Of a DNA stretch of 62,664 bases, positions 26,975 through 37,450 are shown one piece after another. Within the stretch, counting starts at the first letter, position 1. Every line of letters starts with the position of its first letter. The translations under genes were made by a program, and so were the position numbers. Below the pieces are notes generated by a model that saw nothing but the letters and a program-made list of their open reading frames with translations, was not told the DNA's origin and did not search any database. The stretch comes from Marinomonas aquimarina (GTDB taxonomy: Bacteria > Pseudomonadota > Gammaproteobacteria > Pseudomonadales > Marinomonadaceae), in assembly GCF_900089755.1 (NCBI RefSeq), contig NZ_FLOC01000022.1, positions 1-62,664 on the forward strand, in the 5' to 3' direction.

Positions 26975-28561
26975 ATGTCATTTCAGCAGCAAGGAACAGA
27001 GCGAAAGTTAGATAAAGAATCCAACATTTTATCGATTACCACCCCTGACAGTACTATCACATACGTCAATAAAGAGTTTGAAAGCATCAGTGGCTTCGAC
27101 TCCGAAGAGGTGCTGAATCAGTATCACAACATCATTCGTCACCCAGATATGCCCAAGGCGGCTTTTGCCGATATGTGGCAACACTTACAAGCCAAGCAAT
27201 CTTGGATGGGAGTGGTGAAAAACCGTTGCAAAGACGGTGGCTACTATTGGGTCGATGCTTACGCTAGCCCGGTGGTGGTGGATGATAAGGTGGTGGAGTA
27301 TCAATCGGTGCGACGTGCGCCCAGCCAAGCCGTTCAGCAGCGTGCGGAAAACCTTTATCAAGCCCTCAATAGCGGCTCTGAGCCAAGTAAAAAGCTGCCT
27401 AAAAAGCCGCTGCTCAGTTTCCCTATACGTTGTGTATTAGCGCTGATTAGTTATTTTGTTGCTTCAAACGTGATGGCCAGCCAATTGGATGGGGGCTTGC
27501 TGTGGGGCGCCAATGCCGTGTGTTTCACTTTCCTACTGGCACTATTGTGGTGGTGTTATCAGCCTTTAAACTTGGCCATTCAGCGAGCTAAAAATGTCTC
27601 GGACTCCAATTTGGCAGCCTATGTGTACACCGGGCGTACCGATGAAGCCGGCTTTATTCGTCTTGCCTTGACGCGCCTGCGTGGAGAGACCGCAGCGGTG
27701 GTCGGTCGTATCACCAATTTCTCTCTGTTATTAAGAGAAAAACAAAACGAGGTGTGTGCCAGTGTGTTGGCCAGCGAGCGCGCGTTAGACGAACTGTCGA
27801 AGGATTTTAGCTCGATTGAGCAGGCTACAGACGATATGGTGGCCGCGGTTGAAGAAGTGGCACAAGCCACACAGGATGGTACGACGGTGACCGAAGCCGC
27901 TTTTGCGACCATGAGTAATGGTCAGCAGGCGATTAGCACAGCTCGCGAAGCGATGGATGCGGTGCGCGCGCACATCAACCAAGCCAATGATGAATTAGAG
28001 CGCCTGCATGCAGACAGTGAAGCCATCAGCTCGGTGGTCGGTGTGATTCAAGAAGTGGCTGAGCAAACCAATTTGTTGGCCTTAAATGCCGCCATCGAAG
28101 CAGCCCGTGCAGGAGAGCAGGGTCGTGGTTTTGCTGTGGTCGCTGATGAAGTACGTAGCCTTGCGACACGTACTTATAAGTCCACCGAAGCCATTATCGG
28201 GGCCATTGAGCGTGTGCAGCTGGGCTCCTTTGCAGCGTGTGAGAAAATGGCTTCAGCCGTCACGGCAGTAGAGCGTACTCACGAAGAGTCCATCAGTGTT
28301 GAGCATGCGGTCACTGAAGTGCGTGAAGGTTTGGATCAGATCCACCAAAACGCGATGCAGACGGCGGCGGCGATGAACCAGCAAAGCGCCGCAGCGATGC
28401 AGATTAATCAACGAATCGCTAACGCAGTCACTGTCACCGCAGGCATCGTTGAGAAGTGTCGCGATAACTCAGGCGCTTGTGATGAGTTATATGATTTGTC
28501 GGAAAAAATGGAAGGCCTTGCCCAGCAATTCTGGCGTCAGGTGACACGTCCTAAAAATTAA
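26975..28561 (+). CDS. PAS-domain methyl-accepting chemotaxis protein (Aer-like)
   Basis: This chemoreceptor is built like Aer: an N-terminal cytosolic PAS domain (about 15-120: [16 protein letters not shown]...[17 protein letters not shown]), two adjacent transmembrane spans around 145-195, a short HAMP-like linker and a methyl-accepting signalling domain with the tip [35 protein letters not shown]. An FAD-binding role for the PAS domain is inferred by analogy with Aer. ATG at 26975 is chosen because AGGGAT lies upstream and the PAS begins there; the longer frame from 26873 uses TTG. No adjacent che genes. Confidence 0.9.
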   Translation: MSFQQQGTERKLDKESNILSITTPDSTITYVNKEFESISGFDSEEVLNQYHNIIRHPDMPKAAFADMWQHLQAKQSWMGVVKNRCKDGGYYWVDAYASPVVVDDKVVEYQSVRRAPSQAVQQRAENLYQALNSGSEPSKKLPKKPLLSFPIRCVLALISYFVASNVMASQLDGGLLWGANAVCFTFLLALLWWCYQPLNLAIQRAKNVSDSNLAAYVYTGRTDEAGFIRLALTRLRGETAAVVGRITNFSLLLREKQNEVCASVLASERALDELSKDFSSIEQATDDMVAAVEEVAQATQDGTTVTEAAFATMSNGQQAISTAREAMDAVRAHINQANDELERLHADSEAISSVVGVIQEVAEQTNLLALNAAIEAARAGEQGRGFAVVADEVRSLATRTYKSTEAIIGAIERVQLGSFAACEKMASAVTAVERTHEESISVEHAVTEVREGLDQIHQNAMQTAAAMNQQSAAAMQINQRIANAVTVTAGIVEKCRDNSGACDELYDLSEKMEGLAQQFWRQVTRPKN

Positions 28562-28757
28562 TCCCATACGGATCGGTTAAAGTTTGCGCAGATACTTTTT
28601 TTGTATTTTTTCGGGAACTTCATAGGAAGTTCATAAAGATAAGGGTACAATTGCGCGAATTTTACTCCGAATGAAGAACGAAACTGATTTTAAGCGCACC
28701 GTTCCCGCTTAGTTTCGATCCCCCTCATTCCCTGTCGCATAATGCAGAGAAATATTA

Positions 28758-30575
28758 ATGTCTATTGATATCAGTAAGTTACGTAACGTCGCGATCATCG
28801 CGCACGTTGACCATGGTAAAACAACGCTGGTTGACCAGCTTCTAAGTCAGTCAGGTACACTGGACCGTAAAGAAATGGGTTCAGAGCGTATCATGGACTC
28901 AAATGACCAAGAAAAAGAGCGTGGTATCACCATCCTAGCGAAAAACACCGCTATTAAGTGGAATGATTACCGCATCAACATCGTGGACACACCTGGGCAC
29001 GCCGACTTCGGTGGTGAAGTAGAGCGTGTAATGTCGATGGTTGACTCTGTTTTGCTATTGGTTGACGCGGTTGATGGCCCAATGCCACAAACTCGCTTCG
29101 TAACTTCTAAAGCATTCGAGCGTGGCCTAAAACCAATCGTTGTTATCAACAAGATCGACCGTCCAGGCTCACGTCCTGATTGGGTAATGGATCAGGTATT
29201 TGACCTATTTGACTCTCTTGGTGCGACAGAAGAGCAGCTAGACTTCCCTGTTATCTACGCTTCAGCATTGAACGGCTTGTCTGGTAACGATCCAGAAGCG
29301 CTAGAGGACAGCATGGAACCTCTATACCAAATGATCGTAGACAACGTGCCTGTGCCAGAAGTTGACCCAGAAGCACCGTTCCAAATGCAGGTTTCTGCAT
29401 TGGACTACGATAGCTACGTAGGCGTTATCGGTATCGGCCGTATCACGCGTGGTACCCTGTCTCCAAACCAACAAGTGGTAGTTAAATCACGTGATGGTAA
29501 AGAGCGTAAAGGTAAAGTCCTAAATGTGAAGGGCTACCATGGCCTACAGCGTGTAGACACTGAGCAAGCGGCAGCGGGTGATATCGTATGTATCACTGGT
29601 ATCGATGGTCTAAGTATCTCTGACACACTGTGTAACCCAGACTGTGTTGAAGCGCTACCAGCATTGACGGTTGATGAGCCAACAGTAAGCATGACCTTCC
29701 TTGTGAATGATTCACCGTTTGCTGGTAAAGAAGGTAAATTTGTTACGTCACGTAATATCAAAGACCGTCTAGATCAAGAGTTGATCCACAACGTAGCACT
29801 ACGTGTTGTTCAAGGTGATTCTCCAGACAAATTTATCGTATCAGGCCGTGGTGAGCTTCACTTGTCGGTATTGATCGAGAACATGCGTCGTGAAGGTTTT
29901 GAGCTAGGTGTGTCTCGTCCTGAAGTAGTTCAGAAAGAGATCGACGGCGTTATCCAAGAACCTTACGAGCAAGTGGTTATTGACGTCGAAGAGCAGCACC
30001 AAGGTGCAATCATGGAAGAGCTTGGCCTACGTAAAGCTGAGCTAACGAACATGGAGCCAGATGGTAAAGGCCGTGTACGTCTTGAGTTCATGGTGCCTTC
30101 TCGTGGCTTGATCGGTTTCCGTGGTCTGTTCCTAACGCTGACGTCTGGTTCAGGTATCATGACTTCTATCTTCGATCACTACGGTCCAGTGAAAGAAGGT
30201 GACATGTCTGGTCGTCAAAACGGTGTATTGATCAGTATGGTGAAAGGTAAGACATTGTCTTACGGTCTATTCAACCTTCAAGATCGTGGTCGCCTATTTA
30301 AAGGTCACGGTGAAGAAGTATACGAAGGTCAAATCATCGGTCTGCACTCACGTGCTAACGACCTAACGGTTAACCCGACGAAAGCGAAACAGCTAACGAA
30401 CGTACGTGCTTCTGGTACGGACGAAGCGTTGACGCTAACACCACCTGTTCGCCACACACTTGAGCAAGCGCTTGAGTTTATCGAAGACGATGAATTGGTA
30501 GAAGTAACGCCAGAAAGCATCCGTCTACGTAAGAAATTGTTGACTGAGAACGAGCGTAAACGCGCAGGTCGCTAA
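28758..30575 (+). CDS. typA: Ribosome-associated GTPase TypA/BipA
   Basis: TypA is an EF-G-like translational GTPase that binds the 70S ribosome and helps 50S assembly under stress. The 605-residue length is typical. The G-domain motifs are [10 protein letters not shown] (G1), RGITI (G2), DTPGHADF (G3), NKID (G4) and SA (G5); the C terminus has the BipA-specific [11 protein letters not shown] segment. Codon bias is strong. It is monocistronic, with a terminator at 30623-30648. Confidence 0.97.
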   Translation: MSIDISKLRNVAIIAHVDHGKTTLVDQLLSQSGTLDRKEMGSERIMDSNDQEKERGITILAKNTAIKWNDYRINIVDTPGHADFGGEVERVMSMVDSVLLLVDAVDGPMPQTRFVTSKAFERGLKPIVVINKIDRPGSRPDWVMDQVFDLFDSLGATEEQLDFPVIYASALNGLSGNDPEALEDSMEPLYQMIVDNVPVPEVDPEAPFQMQVSALDYDSYVGVIGIGRITRGTLSPNQQVVVKSRDGKERKGKVLNVKGYHGLQRVDTEQAAAGDIVCITGIDGLSISDTLCNPDCVEALPALTVDEPTVSMTFLVNDSPFAGKEGKFVTSRNIKDRLDQELIHNVALRVVQGDSPDKFIVSGRGELHLSVLIENMRREGFELGVSRPEVVQKEIDGVIQEPYEQVVIDVEEQHQGAIMEELGLRKAELTNMEPDGKGRVRLEFMVPSRGLIGFRGLFLTLTSGSGIMTSIFDHYGPVKEGDMSGRQNGVLISMVKGKTLSYGLFNLQDRGRLFKGHGEEVYEGQIIGLHSRANDLTVNPTKAKQLTNVRASGTDEALTLTPPVRHTLEQALEFIEDDELVEVTPESIRLRKKLLTENERKRAGR

Positions 30576-30622
30576 TACGTTATCGAGCAGCAGCAAATAG
30601 ACCGCAAGGTCTTGAGCGGAAT

Positions 30623-30648
30623 GAAAGCGCCTTAGGGCGCTTTTATTT
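30623..30648 (+). terminator. Rho-independent terminator after typA
   Basis: AAAGCGCC and GGGCGCTTTT form a stem around TTA with a following T-rich tract, 47 bp after the typA stop. Confidence 0.8.
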
Positions 30649-30700
30649 TGCCTGCGATTTGTGTAGAACAGTCTGCGCTTGAAGTAATAGGAGTAAACAG

Positions 30701-31135
30701 ATGAAAGTCTTAGTACAGCGTTCATTAGCCGCTAAAGTTGAAGTGGACGGTGAAGTGGTGGGTGCCATTGATCATGGGCAAATGGTATTAGTAGGCATCG
30801 AACGTGGGGATACGGAAGCGGATACGCAGCGCCTTGCCGATAAGCTTTTAAAGTACCGCATGTTCACCGATGCAGACGGCAAGATGAATCTCAACGTGCA
30901 ACAAGTGGGCGGTGGTGTATTGCTGGTGTCTCAGTTCACTTTGGCGGCAGAGACGAAAAAAGGCCTGCGTCCTGGCTTTTCCTATGCCGCAGAGCCTGCT
31001 GAAGGTGAGCGCCTATTTAATGACTTTGTTGCGAAAGTGCGCGCGCAATATGACAAGGTCGCAACAGGGCAGTTTGGTGCGGATATGAAGATTCAATTTA
31101 CCAACGATGGCCCAGTGACCTTTATGTTGGACTAA
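30701..31135 (+). CDS. dtd: D-aminoacyl-tRNA deacylase
   Basis: Dtd hydrolyses D-aminoacyl-tRNAs and glycyl-tRNA(Ala), recycling mischarged tRNA. The 144 residues show the N-terminal MKVLVQRSLAAKVEVDGEVVG, the active-site SQFTLAAETKKGLRPGFS and the C-terminal Gly-cisPro motif NDGPVTF. An AGGAG ribosome site precedes the ATG. The 57-bp repeat array starts at the last bases of the gene, and no ordinary terminator is seen. Confidence 0.96.
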   Translation: MKVLVQRSLAAKVEVDGEVVGAIDHGQMVLVGIERGDTEADTQRLADKLLKYRMFTDADGKMNLNVQQVGGGVLLVSQFTLAAETKKGLRPGFSYAAEPAEGERLFNDFVAKVRAQYDKVATGQFGADMKIQFTNDGPVTFMLD

Positions 31136-31538
31136 CACGACTCGGCTCCGTCCGGGGAAGCAAAGGCTTTATCGCGGGGGACAACTCGCTCGTACGACCC
31201 GACTCCGTTCGGGGAAGCAAAGGCTTTATCGAGGGGGACAACTCGCTCGTACGATCCGGTTTCGTCCGGGGAAAGAAAGGCTGTATCGCGGGGTGCAACC
31301 CGCTCGTACGACCCGGCTTTGTCCGGGGAAGCAAAGGCTTTATCGCGGGGGACAACTCGCTCGTACGACCCGGTTTCGTCTGGGGAAAGAAAGGCTGTAT
31401 CGCGGGGTGCAACCCGCTCGTACGACCCGGCTTTGTCCGGGGAAGCAAAGGCTTTATCGCGGGGGACAACTCGCTCGTACGACCCGGCTTTGTCCGGGGA
31501 AAGAAAGGCTGTATCGCGGGGTACAACCCGCTCGTACT
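31134..31538 (+). repeat. 57-bp tandem array, seven units of paired GTAC-class REPs
   Basis: Seven units recur at an exact 57-bp step; their CGTAC marks are at 31191, 31248, 31305, 31362, 31419, 31476 and 31533. Each unit carries a CCCG(A/G)...(T/C)CGGGG hairpin (A type) and a GCGGGG...CCCGC hairpin (D type) meeting at CGTACG. Two subtypes (GGGGAAGC and GGGGAAAG) alternate a-a-b-a-b-a-b, a 114-bp higher-order period. The array lies between convergent dtd and tatC. Because 57 is divisible by 3, frames stay open across it on both strands; these are not genes. Confidence 0.9.
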
Positions 31539-31602
31539 ATTGAGGTCTAAGGCAAAAGCAAAGCTATCAAGCTGCAATCAGGATGATTGCTTGATCGAAA
31601 TG

Positions 31603-31618
31603 GGGCCATGGATGGCCC
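31603..31618 (-). terminator. Possible tatC terminator hairpin
   Basis: GGGCCAT and ATGGCCC flank two bases 38 bp after the tatC stop. There is no strong U-run, so termination is uncertain. Otherwise nothing is seen between the array and tatC. Confidence 0.3.
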
Positions 31619-31655
31619 GTTTGAGCGGCGAGATAGCTGCTTTTGCCAAACAGGC

Positions 31656-32435
31656 TTACGAGGCCTTACTCGCCTCAGTTTCTTCTTCGTCTTCTTCCTC
31701 GACTGGCACGCTACGACCAGCCAGCAAACCTAACTCAAACAGCAACCACATTGGGATCGCTAATAGTGTCTGCGAGAAGATATCAGGTGGTGTGATCAAC
31801 ATGCCGACTACAAAGCAGCCTAGGAACACATACGGGCGTTTCTTAGATAAGCTGGCGACTGTGGTCACTCCGGCTTTAATCAGCAGGTAAGTCGCCACAG
31901 GGATTTCAAAGGTTACGCCAAAGGCAAAGAACAGCTTGAGCACGAAATCCAAGTAGTTGTTAATGTCGGTCATGACGGCCACTTCGCCAGGACCTACTGA
32001 GGTAAAGAAGCCAAAGATCAATGGCAGTACCACAAAGTAGGCAAACGCAATGCCGCAGTAAAACAGAATGACACTGGAAATCAGCAGTGGGATGGCAATG
32101 CTCTTCTCTTCTTTATACAAGGCTGGGGCAATAAACGACCAAGCTTGATAGAGAATGTAAGGTACGGCCACTAATACCGCTAAGGCAAAGGTCAGTTTCA
32201 ATGGCGCCATAAAGGGCGAGGCCACTTCGGTCGCGATCAATGAGCTGCCTTCTGGAAGCAGTGCGCGCAAGGGCTCGGAAATAAACAGGTATAACTCATT
32301 GGCTAATGAGTAAAGGCCACCAAACAATACTAAAACGATCAATACCGATTTTAGTAGGCGGTTACGCAGCTCAACGAGGTGTGTCACCAGTGGCGCTTGA
32401 GAAGATTCTTCGTGACTCATGTTGGGCGTTCCCAA
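31656..32435 (-). CDS. tatC: Sec-independent protein translocase subunit TatC
   Basis: TatC is the polytopic receptor for twin-arginine signal peptides in the inner membrane. The 259 residues begin with APLVTHLVELRNRLLKS, the conserved cytoplasmic N terminus, and show six hydrophobic spans, the FMAPLKL segment and GVTFEIPVATYLL. The C terminus ends in an acidic tail rich in glutamate. It is the last gene of the ubiE-ubiB-hisE-tatABC run, 6 bp after tatB. Confidence 0.96.
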   Translation of the reverse strand: MGTPNMSHEESSQAPLVTHLVELRNRLLKSVLIVLVLFGGLYSLANELYLFISEPLRALLPEGSSLIATEVASPFMAPLKLTFALAVLVAVPYILYQAWSFIAPALYKEEKSIAIPLLISSVILFYCGIAFAYFVVLPLIFGFFTSVGPGEVAVMTDINNYLDFVLKLFFAFGVTFEIPVATYLLIKAGVTTVASLSKKRPYVFLGCFVVGMLITPPDIFSQTLLAIPMWLLFELGLLAGRSVPVEEEDEEETEASKAS

Positions 32436-32441
32436 TGCAGA

Positions 32442-32822
32442 TTAAGCTCGAGATTGTGCGTCTTCGTTAGCTTTCGGGGTAGTTGTCTGTGGTTGAGCAA
32501 CCGTTGCTTCAGCGGACTCATTCGTCGCAGTCGAAGCGCTTTGGGCTTCTGGCTGTGGCTTAGGAGTGGGCTGTGCTTGAGCATCCTGCTCAAACTTGGC
32601 TGTTTCACGCATGATGCGCTCATTGGTTTCTTTGATTGAGCGCTGTAGCTCTTCTTGATCAAGCTGTGCGTTGATTTCGCGCTGAACAGACTGGATACTA
32701 CGACGAATTTTACGAATCCATAAACCGGCTGTTTTCGCTGCCATAGGCAAGCGCTCGGGACCTAAGATGATTAGGCCGACAACGAAAACAACCAGTAATT
32801 CTGAAAAGCCGATGTCGAACAC
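32442..32822 (-). CDS. tatB: Sec-independent protein translocase subunit TatB
   Basis: This 126-residue single-span inner-membrane protein works with TatC in twin-arginine substrate recognition. The N terminus MFDIGFSELLVVFVVGLIILGPERLP is diagnostic (glutamate in the span, GPERLP hinge), followed by an amphipathic helix and a low-complexity Q/A/T/P-rich tail. It is 3 bp after tatA and 6 bp before tatC. Confidence 0.95.
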   Translation of the reverse strand: MFDIGFSELLVVFVVGLIILGPERLPMAAKTAGLWIRKIRRSIQSVQREINAQLDQEELQRSIKETNERIMRETAKFEQDAQAQPTPKPQPEAQSASTATNESAEATVAQPQTTTPKANEDAQSRA

Positions 32823-32825
32823 GGA

Positions 32826-33044
32826 TTAAGCGCTCTTGTCGTCTTTTTTCTGATCGTCTTGGATCGCCTTAGTTTGATTTTGGCCATCCTTTTTCTCTTC
32901 TTCTTCGTCGTTGTTCACGGCTTCTTTAAAGCCCTTCACAGCGCCGCCTAAGTCAGAGCCTAATCCTTTCAACTTCTTTGTACCAAAGATCAAAATTAGG
33001 ATTGCTAGGACGATTAATAATTGCCAAATACTGATGCCACCCAT
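32826..33044 (-). CDS. tatA: Sec-independent protein translocase subunit TatA
   Basis: This 72-residue pore-forming Tat subunit has one transmembrane helix ([22 protein letters not shown]), the [23 protein letters not shown] amphipathic helix and an acidic/lysine-rich tail. The order tatA-tatB-tatC after hisE is conserved in many gammaproteobacteria. It is 11 bp after hisE. Confidence 0.95.
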   Translation of the reverse strand: MGGISIWQLLIVLAILILIFGTKKLKGLGSDLGGAVKGFKEAVNNDEEEEKKDGQNQTKAIQDDQKKDDKSA

Positions 33045-33055
33045 TTGTGGTACTC

Positions 33056-33388
33056 CTACTTGTTGCGGTTGGCTTTTTCTTCTAAGCCAGACAAATTAAA
33101 ACGGCGTGCTAGCTCATCGATAATGTCCTGTGGACCCAAGTCTAGATGAGACAGCATCACAAGTGTATGGAACCAAAGGTCTGCAGTTTCGTAGATAACG
33201 TCTTGTTTATCACCCGATACAACGGCGTCTTTCGCCGCAATAATGGTTTCGACGCTTTCCTCGCCAACTTTCTCAAGGATTTTATTGAGGCCTTTTGCAT
33301 GTAGGCTTGCTACATAAGAGGAGTCAGCGGAAGCAGCTTTGCGTTCTTCTAACGTAGTGGCAAGTTGTGCCAAAACATCAATATTCAT
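33056..33388 (-). CDS. hisE: Phosphoribosyl-ATP diphosphatase
   Basis: HisE hydrolyses phosphoribosyl-ATP to phosphoribosyl-AMP in histidine synthesis. The 110-residue all-alpha NTP pyrophosphatase shows [31 protein letters not shown], with the acidic metal-binding EKVGEE..E motif, and [14 protein letters not shown]. It is monofunctional. The usual neighbour hisI is not present; ubiB lies directly upstream with a 16-bp gap. Confidence 0.96.
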   Translation of the reverse strand: MNIDVLAQLATTLEERKAASADSSYVASLHAKGLNKILEKVGEESVETIIAAKDAVVSGDKQDVIYETADLWFHTLVMLSHLDLGPQDIIDELARRFNLSGLEEKANRNK

Positions 33389-33404
33389 TATAGTCTCTCA
33401 AATG

Positions 33405-35048
33405 TTACGGTTTTAATACTAGCAGGTAAATGCCGCCCAGAAACAGAGCCAAGCTCAATATATCCGCCTCAGCAAGATGCGCTAGCGCAATGTTATCGGT
33501 AGTAATCCACGCTGCGCCCATGGCCAGTAAACCAAGGAGTTTAAAGGGCATATTGCGACGTGAGCGGCGCATTTCTTTGCGTAGATGATCCATTGCTTCG
33601 GTTTGTTCTCGCATGCGCGCTTCCTGTTGTGACAGGTGCGTCATGGTGGAGAACACTAGGTTTGGAATCTGCGGTAAATGGGCGGCCCAGTCTGGGGCTT
33701 GCTTTTTCACTTCATCAAATAGGCGACGTGGGCCTACTTGTTCGTTCATCCAGCGCTCAAGGAAGGGTTTCGCCGTGACCCAAAGGTCTAAATCTGGGTA
33801 CAGCTGACGGCCTAAGCCTTCGATGTTAAGTAACGTTTTCTCAAGCAGCACCAGCTGTGGCTGCACTTCCATGTTGAAGCGACGTGCGGTTTGGAATAAG
33901 CCGAGCAGTACTTGGCCAAAGGAAATCTCTTTCAATGGCTTAGCAAACATGGGTTCACAGACACTGCGAATCGCAGATTCAAAAGCATGTACCGGCGTCC
34001 CTTTTGGCACCCAACCACTTTCTACGTGTAACTCCGCCACCATGCGGTAATCACGCTTAAAGAAAGCCAGTAGGTTGCGTGCCAAGTAGTTCTTGTCGGC
34101 TTCATCTAGGCTGCCCATGATGGCGCAGTCGATGGCGATGTATTTCGGGCGCTCTGGATTCGATGGGTCAACGAAGATGTTGCCAGGGTGCATGTCCGCA
34201 TGGAAGAAACTGTGTGAGAACACCTGTGTAAAGAAGATCTCAACACCACGCTCCGCCAGCACTTTCATATTGACATTCTGACGACGCAGAGCCGGAATGT
34301 CGGCCACCGGGATGCCAGAAATACGCTCCATCACCATCACATTGCGACGGCTGTAATCCCAATAAATCTGCGGCACATAGAGCAGGTCAGAGTCGGTGAA
34401 GTTGCGTTGCAATAAGCCAGTATTAGCCGCTTCTTTGGCCAGATCCAATTCATCAAGAATGGTGTACTCGTAGTCTTGTACCACTTCTACAGGGCGCAGG
34501 CGTCGACCGTCGGCGCTGGCCTTGGCAACGAAGTGGGCCAACATGTACAGCAGCTTGATGTCTTGGCGAATAGTCTTTTCGATATTTGGGCGGATGACTT
34601 TTACCACCACACTTTCACCGCTCTTCAGCGTTGCCGTGTGCACTTGGGCAATGGAGGCAGAAGCCAATGGCGTACGATCGAATTCTTGGAAGATGTCTTC
34701 CACGTTTGCGCCAAGTTCTTTTTCGATGATCTTGCAGGCCACATCACCTGGAAATGCCGGTACACGGTCTTGCAGACGTGCCAGTTGGTCGGCAATGTCA
34801 TCGGGCAATAAGTCGCGACGTGTTGATAGGATTTGCCCAAATTTGACAAAAATGGGACCGAGCGATTCCAGTGCTAGGCGTAAGCGCTCACCACGATTAC
34901 GCTCAGCTTTTTTTCTGCCAATCGAGAGCAGTGCTCCGACGGTGTATTTTAGGTACCAAGGCAGTAAATGAATCGGAATAAAGGTGTCGAGGCGGTATCG
35001 TAACACTGTGGTTACGATCCGCAGAAAACGAGTGGCGCTTTTCCACAT
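33405..35048 (-). CDS. ubiB: Ubiquinone biosynthesis regulatory kinase-like protein UbiB
   Basis: UbiB is an atypical kinase/ATPase of the ABC1/ADCK family needed for ubiquinone production. The 547 residues contain the KxGQ motif in [23 protein letters not shown], the A-rich loop [17 protein letters not shown] and the HADMHPGN and AIDCAIMG catalytic-like segments. Two C-terminal transmembrane spans anchor it to the inner membrane. It begins 2 bp after ubiE; the ubiJ gene usually between them is absent. Confidence 0.95.
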   Translation of the reverse strand: MWKSATRFLRIVTTVLRYRLDTFIPIHLLPWYLKYTVGALLSIGRKKAERNRGERLRLALESLGPIFVKFGQILSTRRDLLPDDIADQLARLQDRVPAFPGDVACKIIEKELGANVEDIFQEFDRTPLASASIAQVHTATLKSGESVVVKVIRPNIEKTIRQDIKLLYMLAHFVAKASADGRRLRPVEVVQDYEYTILDELDLAKEAANTGLLQRNFTDSDLLYVPQIYWDYSRRNVMVMERISGIPVADIPALRRQNVNMKVLAERGVEIFFTQVFSHSFFHADMHPGNIFVDPSNPERPKYIAIDCAIMGSLDEADKNYLARNLLAFFKRDYRMVAELHVESGWVPKGTPVHAFESAIRSVCEPMFAKPLKEISFGQVLLGLFQTARRFNMEVQPQLVLLEKTLLNIEGLGRQLYPDLDLWVTAKPFLERWMNEQVGPRRLFDEVKKQAPDWAAHLPQIPNLVFSTMTHLSQQEARMREQTEAMDHLRKEMRRSRRNMPFKLLGLLAMGAAWITTDNIALAHLAEADILSLALFLGGIYLLVLKP

Positions 35049-35050
35049 GA

Positions 35051-35803
35051 CTAAAACTTAAATCCCTTGTGAAGAGCGACAATGCCGCCAGTCATATTTT
35101 GGTAAGTGACACGTTCAAAGCCGACTTCTTCCATCATGCCCTTCAGCGTTTCCTGATCTGGGTGCATACGGATGGACTCCGCTAGGTAGCGGTAGCTCTC
35201 TGAGTCGTTGGCAATGATCTTGCCCATAAAAGGCAATAGACGGAAAGAGTACTGATCGTAAATCGTGCTTAGGCATTCCGTTTCCGGCTTGGAGAACTCC
35301 AATACCAACAGACGGCCACCGGGTTTCAGAACGCGTTGCATCGACGCAAGCGCTTTAGACTTGTCGGTGACGTTACGCAGACCAAAGGCAATGGTAATGC
35401 AGTCAAAGGTGTTATCTGGGAAGGGCAGTTCCTCAGCGTTGGCTTGCACGCATTGTACGTTCCCCACTACGCCCATATTAGCCAGCTTGTCACGACCGAC
35501 TTTTAGCATAGAGTCGTTGATGTCAGCGAGAATCACTTGGCCAGATTGGCCCACTAGGCGTGAGAATTTCGCTGTTAAATCACCAGTACCACCCGCGATG
35601 TCGAGTACCTTTTGTCCCGCACGCACGCCAGATTGGCTAATGGTGTGACGTTTCCAAAGACGGTGGATGCCACCGGACATCAAATCGTTCATGATGTCGT
35701 ACTTTGCTGCGACAGAGTGGAAGACTTGCGCAACCGCGTCTACTTTCTGATCAGTCGGGATTTCTTTAAAACCAAAATGGGTGGTGTTGTCTTTGTCTTG
35801 CAT
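35051..35803 (-). CDS. ubiE: Ubiquinone/menaquinone C-methyltransferase UbiE
   Basis: UbiE is an S-adenosylmethionine-dependent C-methyltransferase in ubiquinone (and menaquinone) synthesis. The 250 residues show the N-terminal [39 protein letters not shown]-binding [16 protein letters not shown] and the [17 protein letters not shown] segment. It heads the ubiE-ubiB-hisE-tatABC cluster and lies 100 bp after the diguanylate cyclase gene. Confidence 0.96.
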   Translation of the reverse strand: MQDKDNTTHFGFKEIPTDQKVDAVAQVFHSVAAKYDIMNDLMSGGIHRLWKRHTISQSGVRAGQKVLDIAGGTGDLTAKFSRLVGQSGQVILADINDSMLKVGRDKLANMGVVGNVQCVQANAEELPFPDNTFDCITIAFGLRNVTDKSKALASMQRVLKPGGRLLVLEFSKPETECLSTIYDQYSFRLLPFMGKIIANDSESYRYLAESIRMHPDQETLKGMMEEVGFERVTYQNMTGGIVALHKGFKF

Positions 35804-35903
35804 AAAATCTCGTTCCTAATACACCTTTAGGGAGGCGAATAATAAAATCGGCAATAAGGGCTATTGTAACCGTGTCTCTATCTCGGTTGCACGATAAAGC
35901 ATG

Positions 35904-37430
35904 TTAATTGTCGCGAATTACTTTATTCCGACCTTGCTCTTTGGCTTGATAGAGGTTTTTATCCGCGCGGCTAAAGAGTTCATCATGGCTCTCTTTACCA
36001 TTAAACAGGCTCACACCAATGGAAATAGTGATGGAAACGGGGTCGCCATTCATATTGAAAGGCGTGCTTTCGACTACTTTGCGAATGTTCTGGCAGTGCT
36101 CGTAGGCTTGTTCTAAAGAGGTCATAGGAAAGATCACCACGAATTCTTCGCCACCATAGCGAAAGACTAGATGCTCTTTCTTCAACACACTTTGGATTTG
36201 ACGTGGTACTAGGCGTAGCACTTTGTCACCCGCCAAGTGGCCCCATGTGTCGTTGATCTTCTTAAAGTAGTCCACATCACACACGGCAATGCACAGCGCG
36301 TGTTGGTTTTTCGCCGCCGAGGTTAACAGTGGGAAAATGGCATCCTGATAGGCGGCGCGATTAGGTAATCCCGTCAGTGCGTCGGACAAGGCCTGGGCAA
36401 TCTTTTCTTGCATGCTGGAGCGTAAGTGCGAGGCATCTTGCTCCATGCGATTGACCTTGTTCTTAAGGTGAGTAATGGATTGGGCCGCTTGCTTTTCTTG
36501 CTCCTGCATCTTGTCTTGGAACAGCGACATGGCTTCCGTAATGGTGTGCATACGATCATTAATCAGCTGTTTCAGCGCATTTAAGTCGGTGGCGTTATGC
36601 ACATCACTTTTGGTGCTGTTGACGTGATTTTGGAAGGTGTCACCAAACTCTTTACGGTGACTGGTAATGGAGCGTTGCGCTTTATAGTTAGCCACCAGTG
36701 AGGCATTAATGCTCGCCAGTTGCTGATTGAGCTGACTGAGATAGAGCGTTAGATCTTCTTGAGTCTTGCCGACCGCGACCATGATAAGGGTAATGACTTC
36801 GTCTAGTAGCGCAGGCAAGTGGTTAATGTTGTTGCTCGCGGTTAGGGCGTTCTTTATGTCCACCAGCTGATCACGATAGATATCTGGGAGCGTAATGTTG
36901 GTCAGCAAGGCGGCTAGAGTATGACTCACATGGGTCATGATCTCTACGTTGCTTGCTGAAGCCGGAATGTGGTCATTCTTGCGGCGAAACAAACGGCCGA
37001 TGATGGAGTTGTTTTTAGTGGTTTTGCTGGGCGTCTTGAGGGCACCATGGAGCAGTTGTACGGCTTGCCCTAGCAGCTCAGGCCATTTTGAGGAAGACTG
37101 CCAGTGCTTGCGGATTTCCGCTTCAAAGGCTTTTTTCGCCTGCGGTGACATCTGCGCGTCGGGCAGGTCATCGCTCATGTCAATCAGTTCTAATAACTGA
37201 CTGCGAAAGGATTGCGCACGCGCCAAGCGCTCTTCGTCGTACTTTAAAACCAGTGGTTCGAGGGTTTGCAGAGACGCATTGAGGACTTCGGTGCTTTGTG
37301 AACGGCCAAGGTTAGCGCGCACGCTTTGCAAAGTGGTATCCAGTTCAGGATCATTACCTTCAGCCAGCATACTGATACGTGAGATGGCCTTAAGTAAACT
37401 TTCAACTGCTTTGTCCTGAACTGGGTCCAT
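35904..37430 (-). CDS. Diguanylate cyclase with N-terminal helical domain
   Basis: This 508-residue cytosolic protein has a long helical/coiled-coil N-terminal region (to about 340, no membrane spans) and a C-terminal GGDEF domain with DALTGLPNRAAY, CDVDYFKKINDTWGHLAGD and the active-site RYGGEEF. The residues five positions before GGEEF read KKEH rather than RxxD, so the product-inhibition I-site is missing. It should make c-di-GMP from GTP. It begins 20 bp after dsbA and is probably co-transcribed. The input signal is unknown. Confidence 0.92.
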   Translation of the reverse strand: MDPVQDKAVESLLKAISRISMLAEGNDPELDTTLQSVRANLGRSQSTEVLNASLQTLEPLVLKYDEERLARAQSFRSQLLELIDMSDDLPDAQMSPQAKKAFEAEIRKHWQSSSKWPELLGQAVQLLHGALKTPSKTTKNNSIIGRLFRRKNDHIPASASNVEIMTHVSHTLAALLTNITLPDIYRDQLVDIKNALTASNNINHLPALLDEVITLIMVAVGKTQEDLTLYLSQLNQQLASINASLVANYKAQRSITSHRKEFGDTFQNHVNSTKSDVHNATDLNALKQLINDRMHTITEAMSLFQDKMQEQEKQAAQSITHLKNKVNRMEQDASHLRSSMQEKIAQALSDALTGLPNRAAYQDAIFPLLTSAAKNQHALCIAVCDVDYFKKINDTWGHLAGDKVLRLVPRQIQSVLKKEHLVFRYGGEEFVVIFPMTSLEQAYEHCQNIRKVVESTPFNMNGDPVSITISIGVSLFNGKESHDELFSRADKNLYQAKEQGRNKVIRDN

Positions 37431-37450
37431 TAATACATCCTATATCATTG

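Noticed and set aside
31122..31577. Open frames of 74 to 151 codons across the dtd-tatC array
   Set aside because: Same 57-bp periodic artefact, overlapping dtd and tatC flanks in several frames on both strands.
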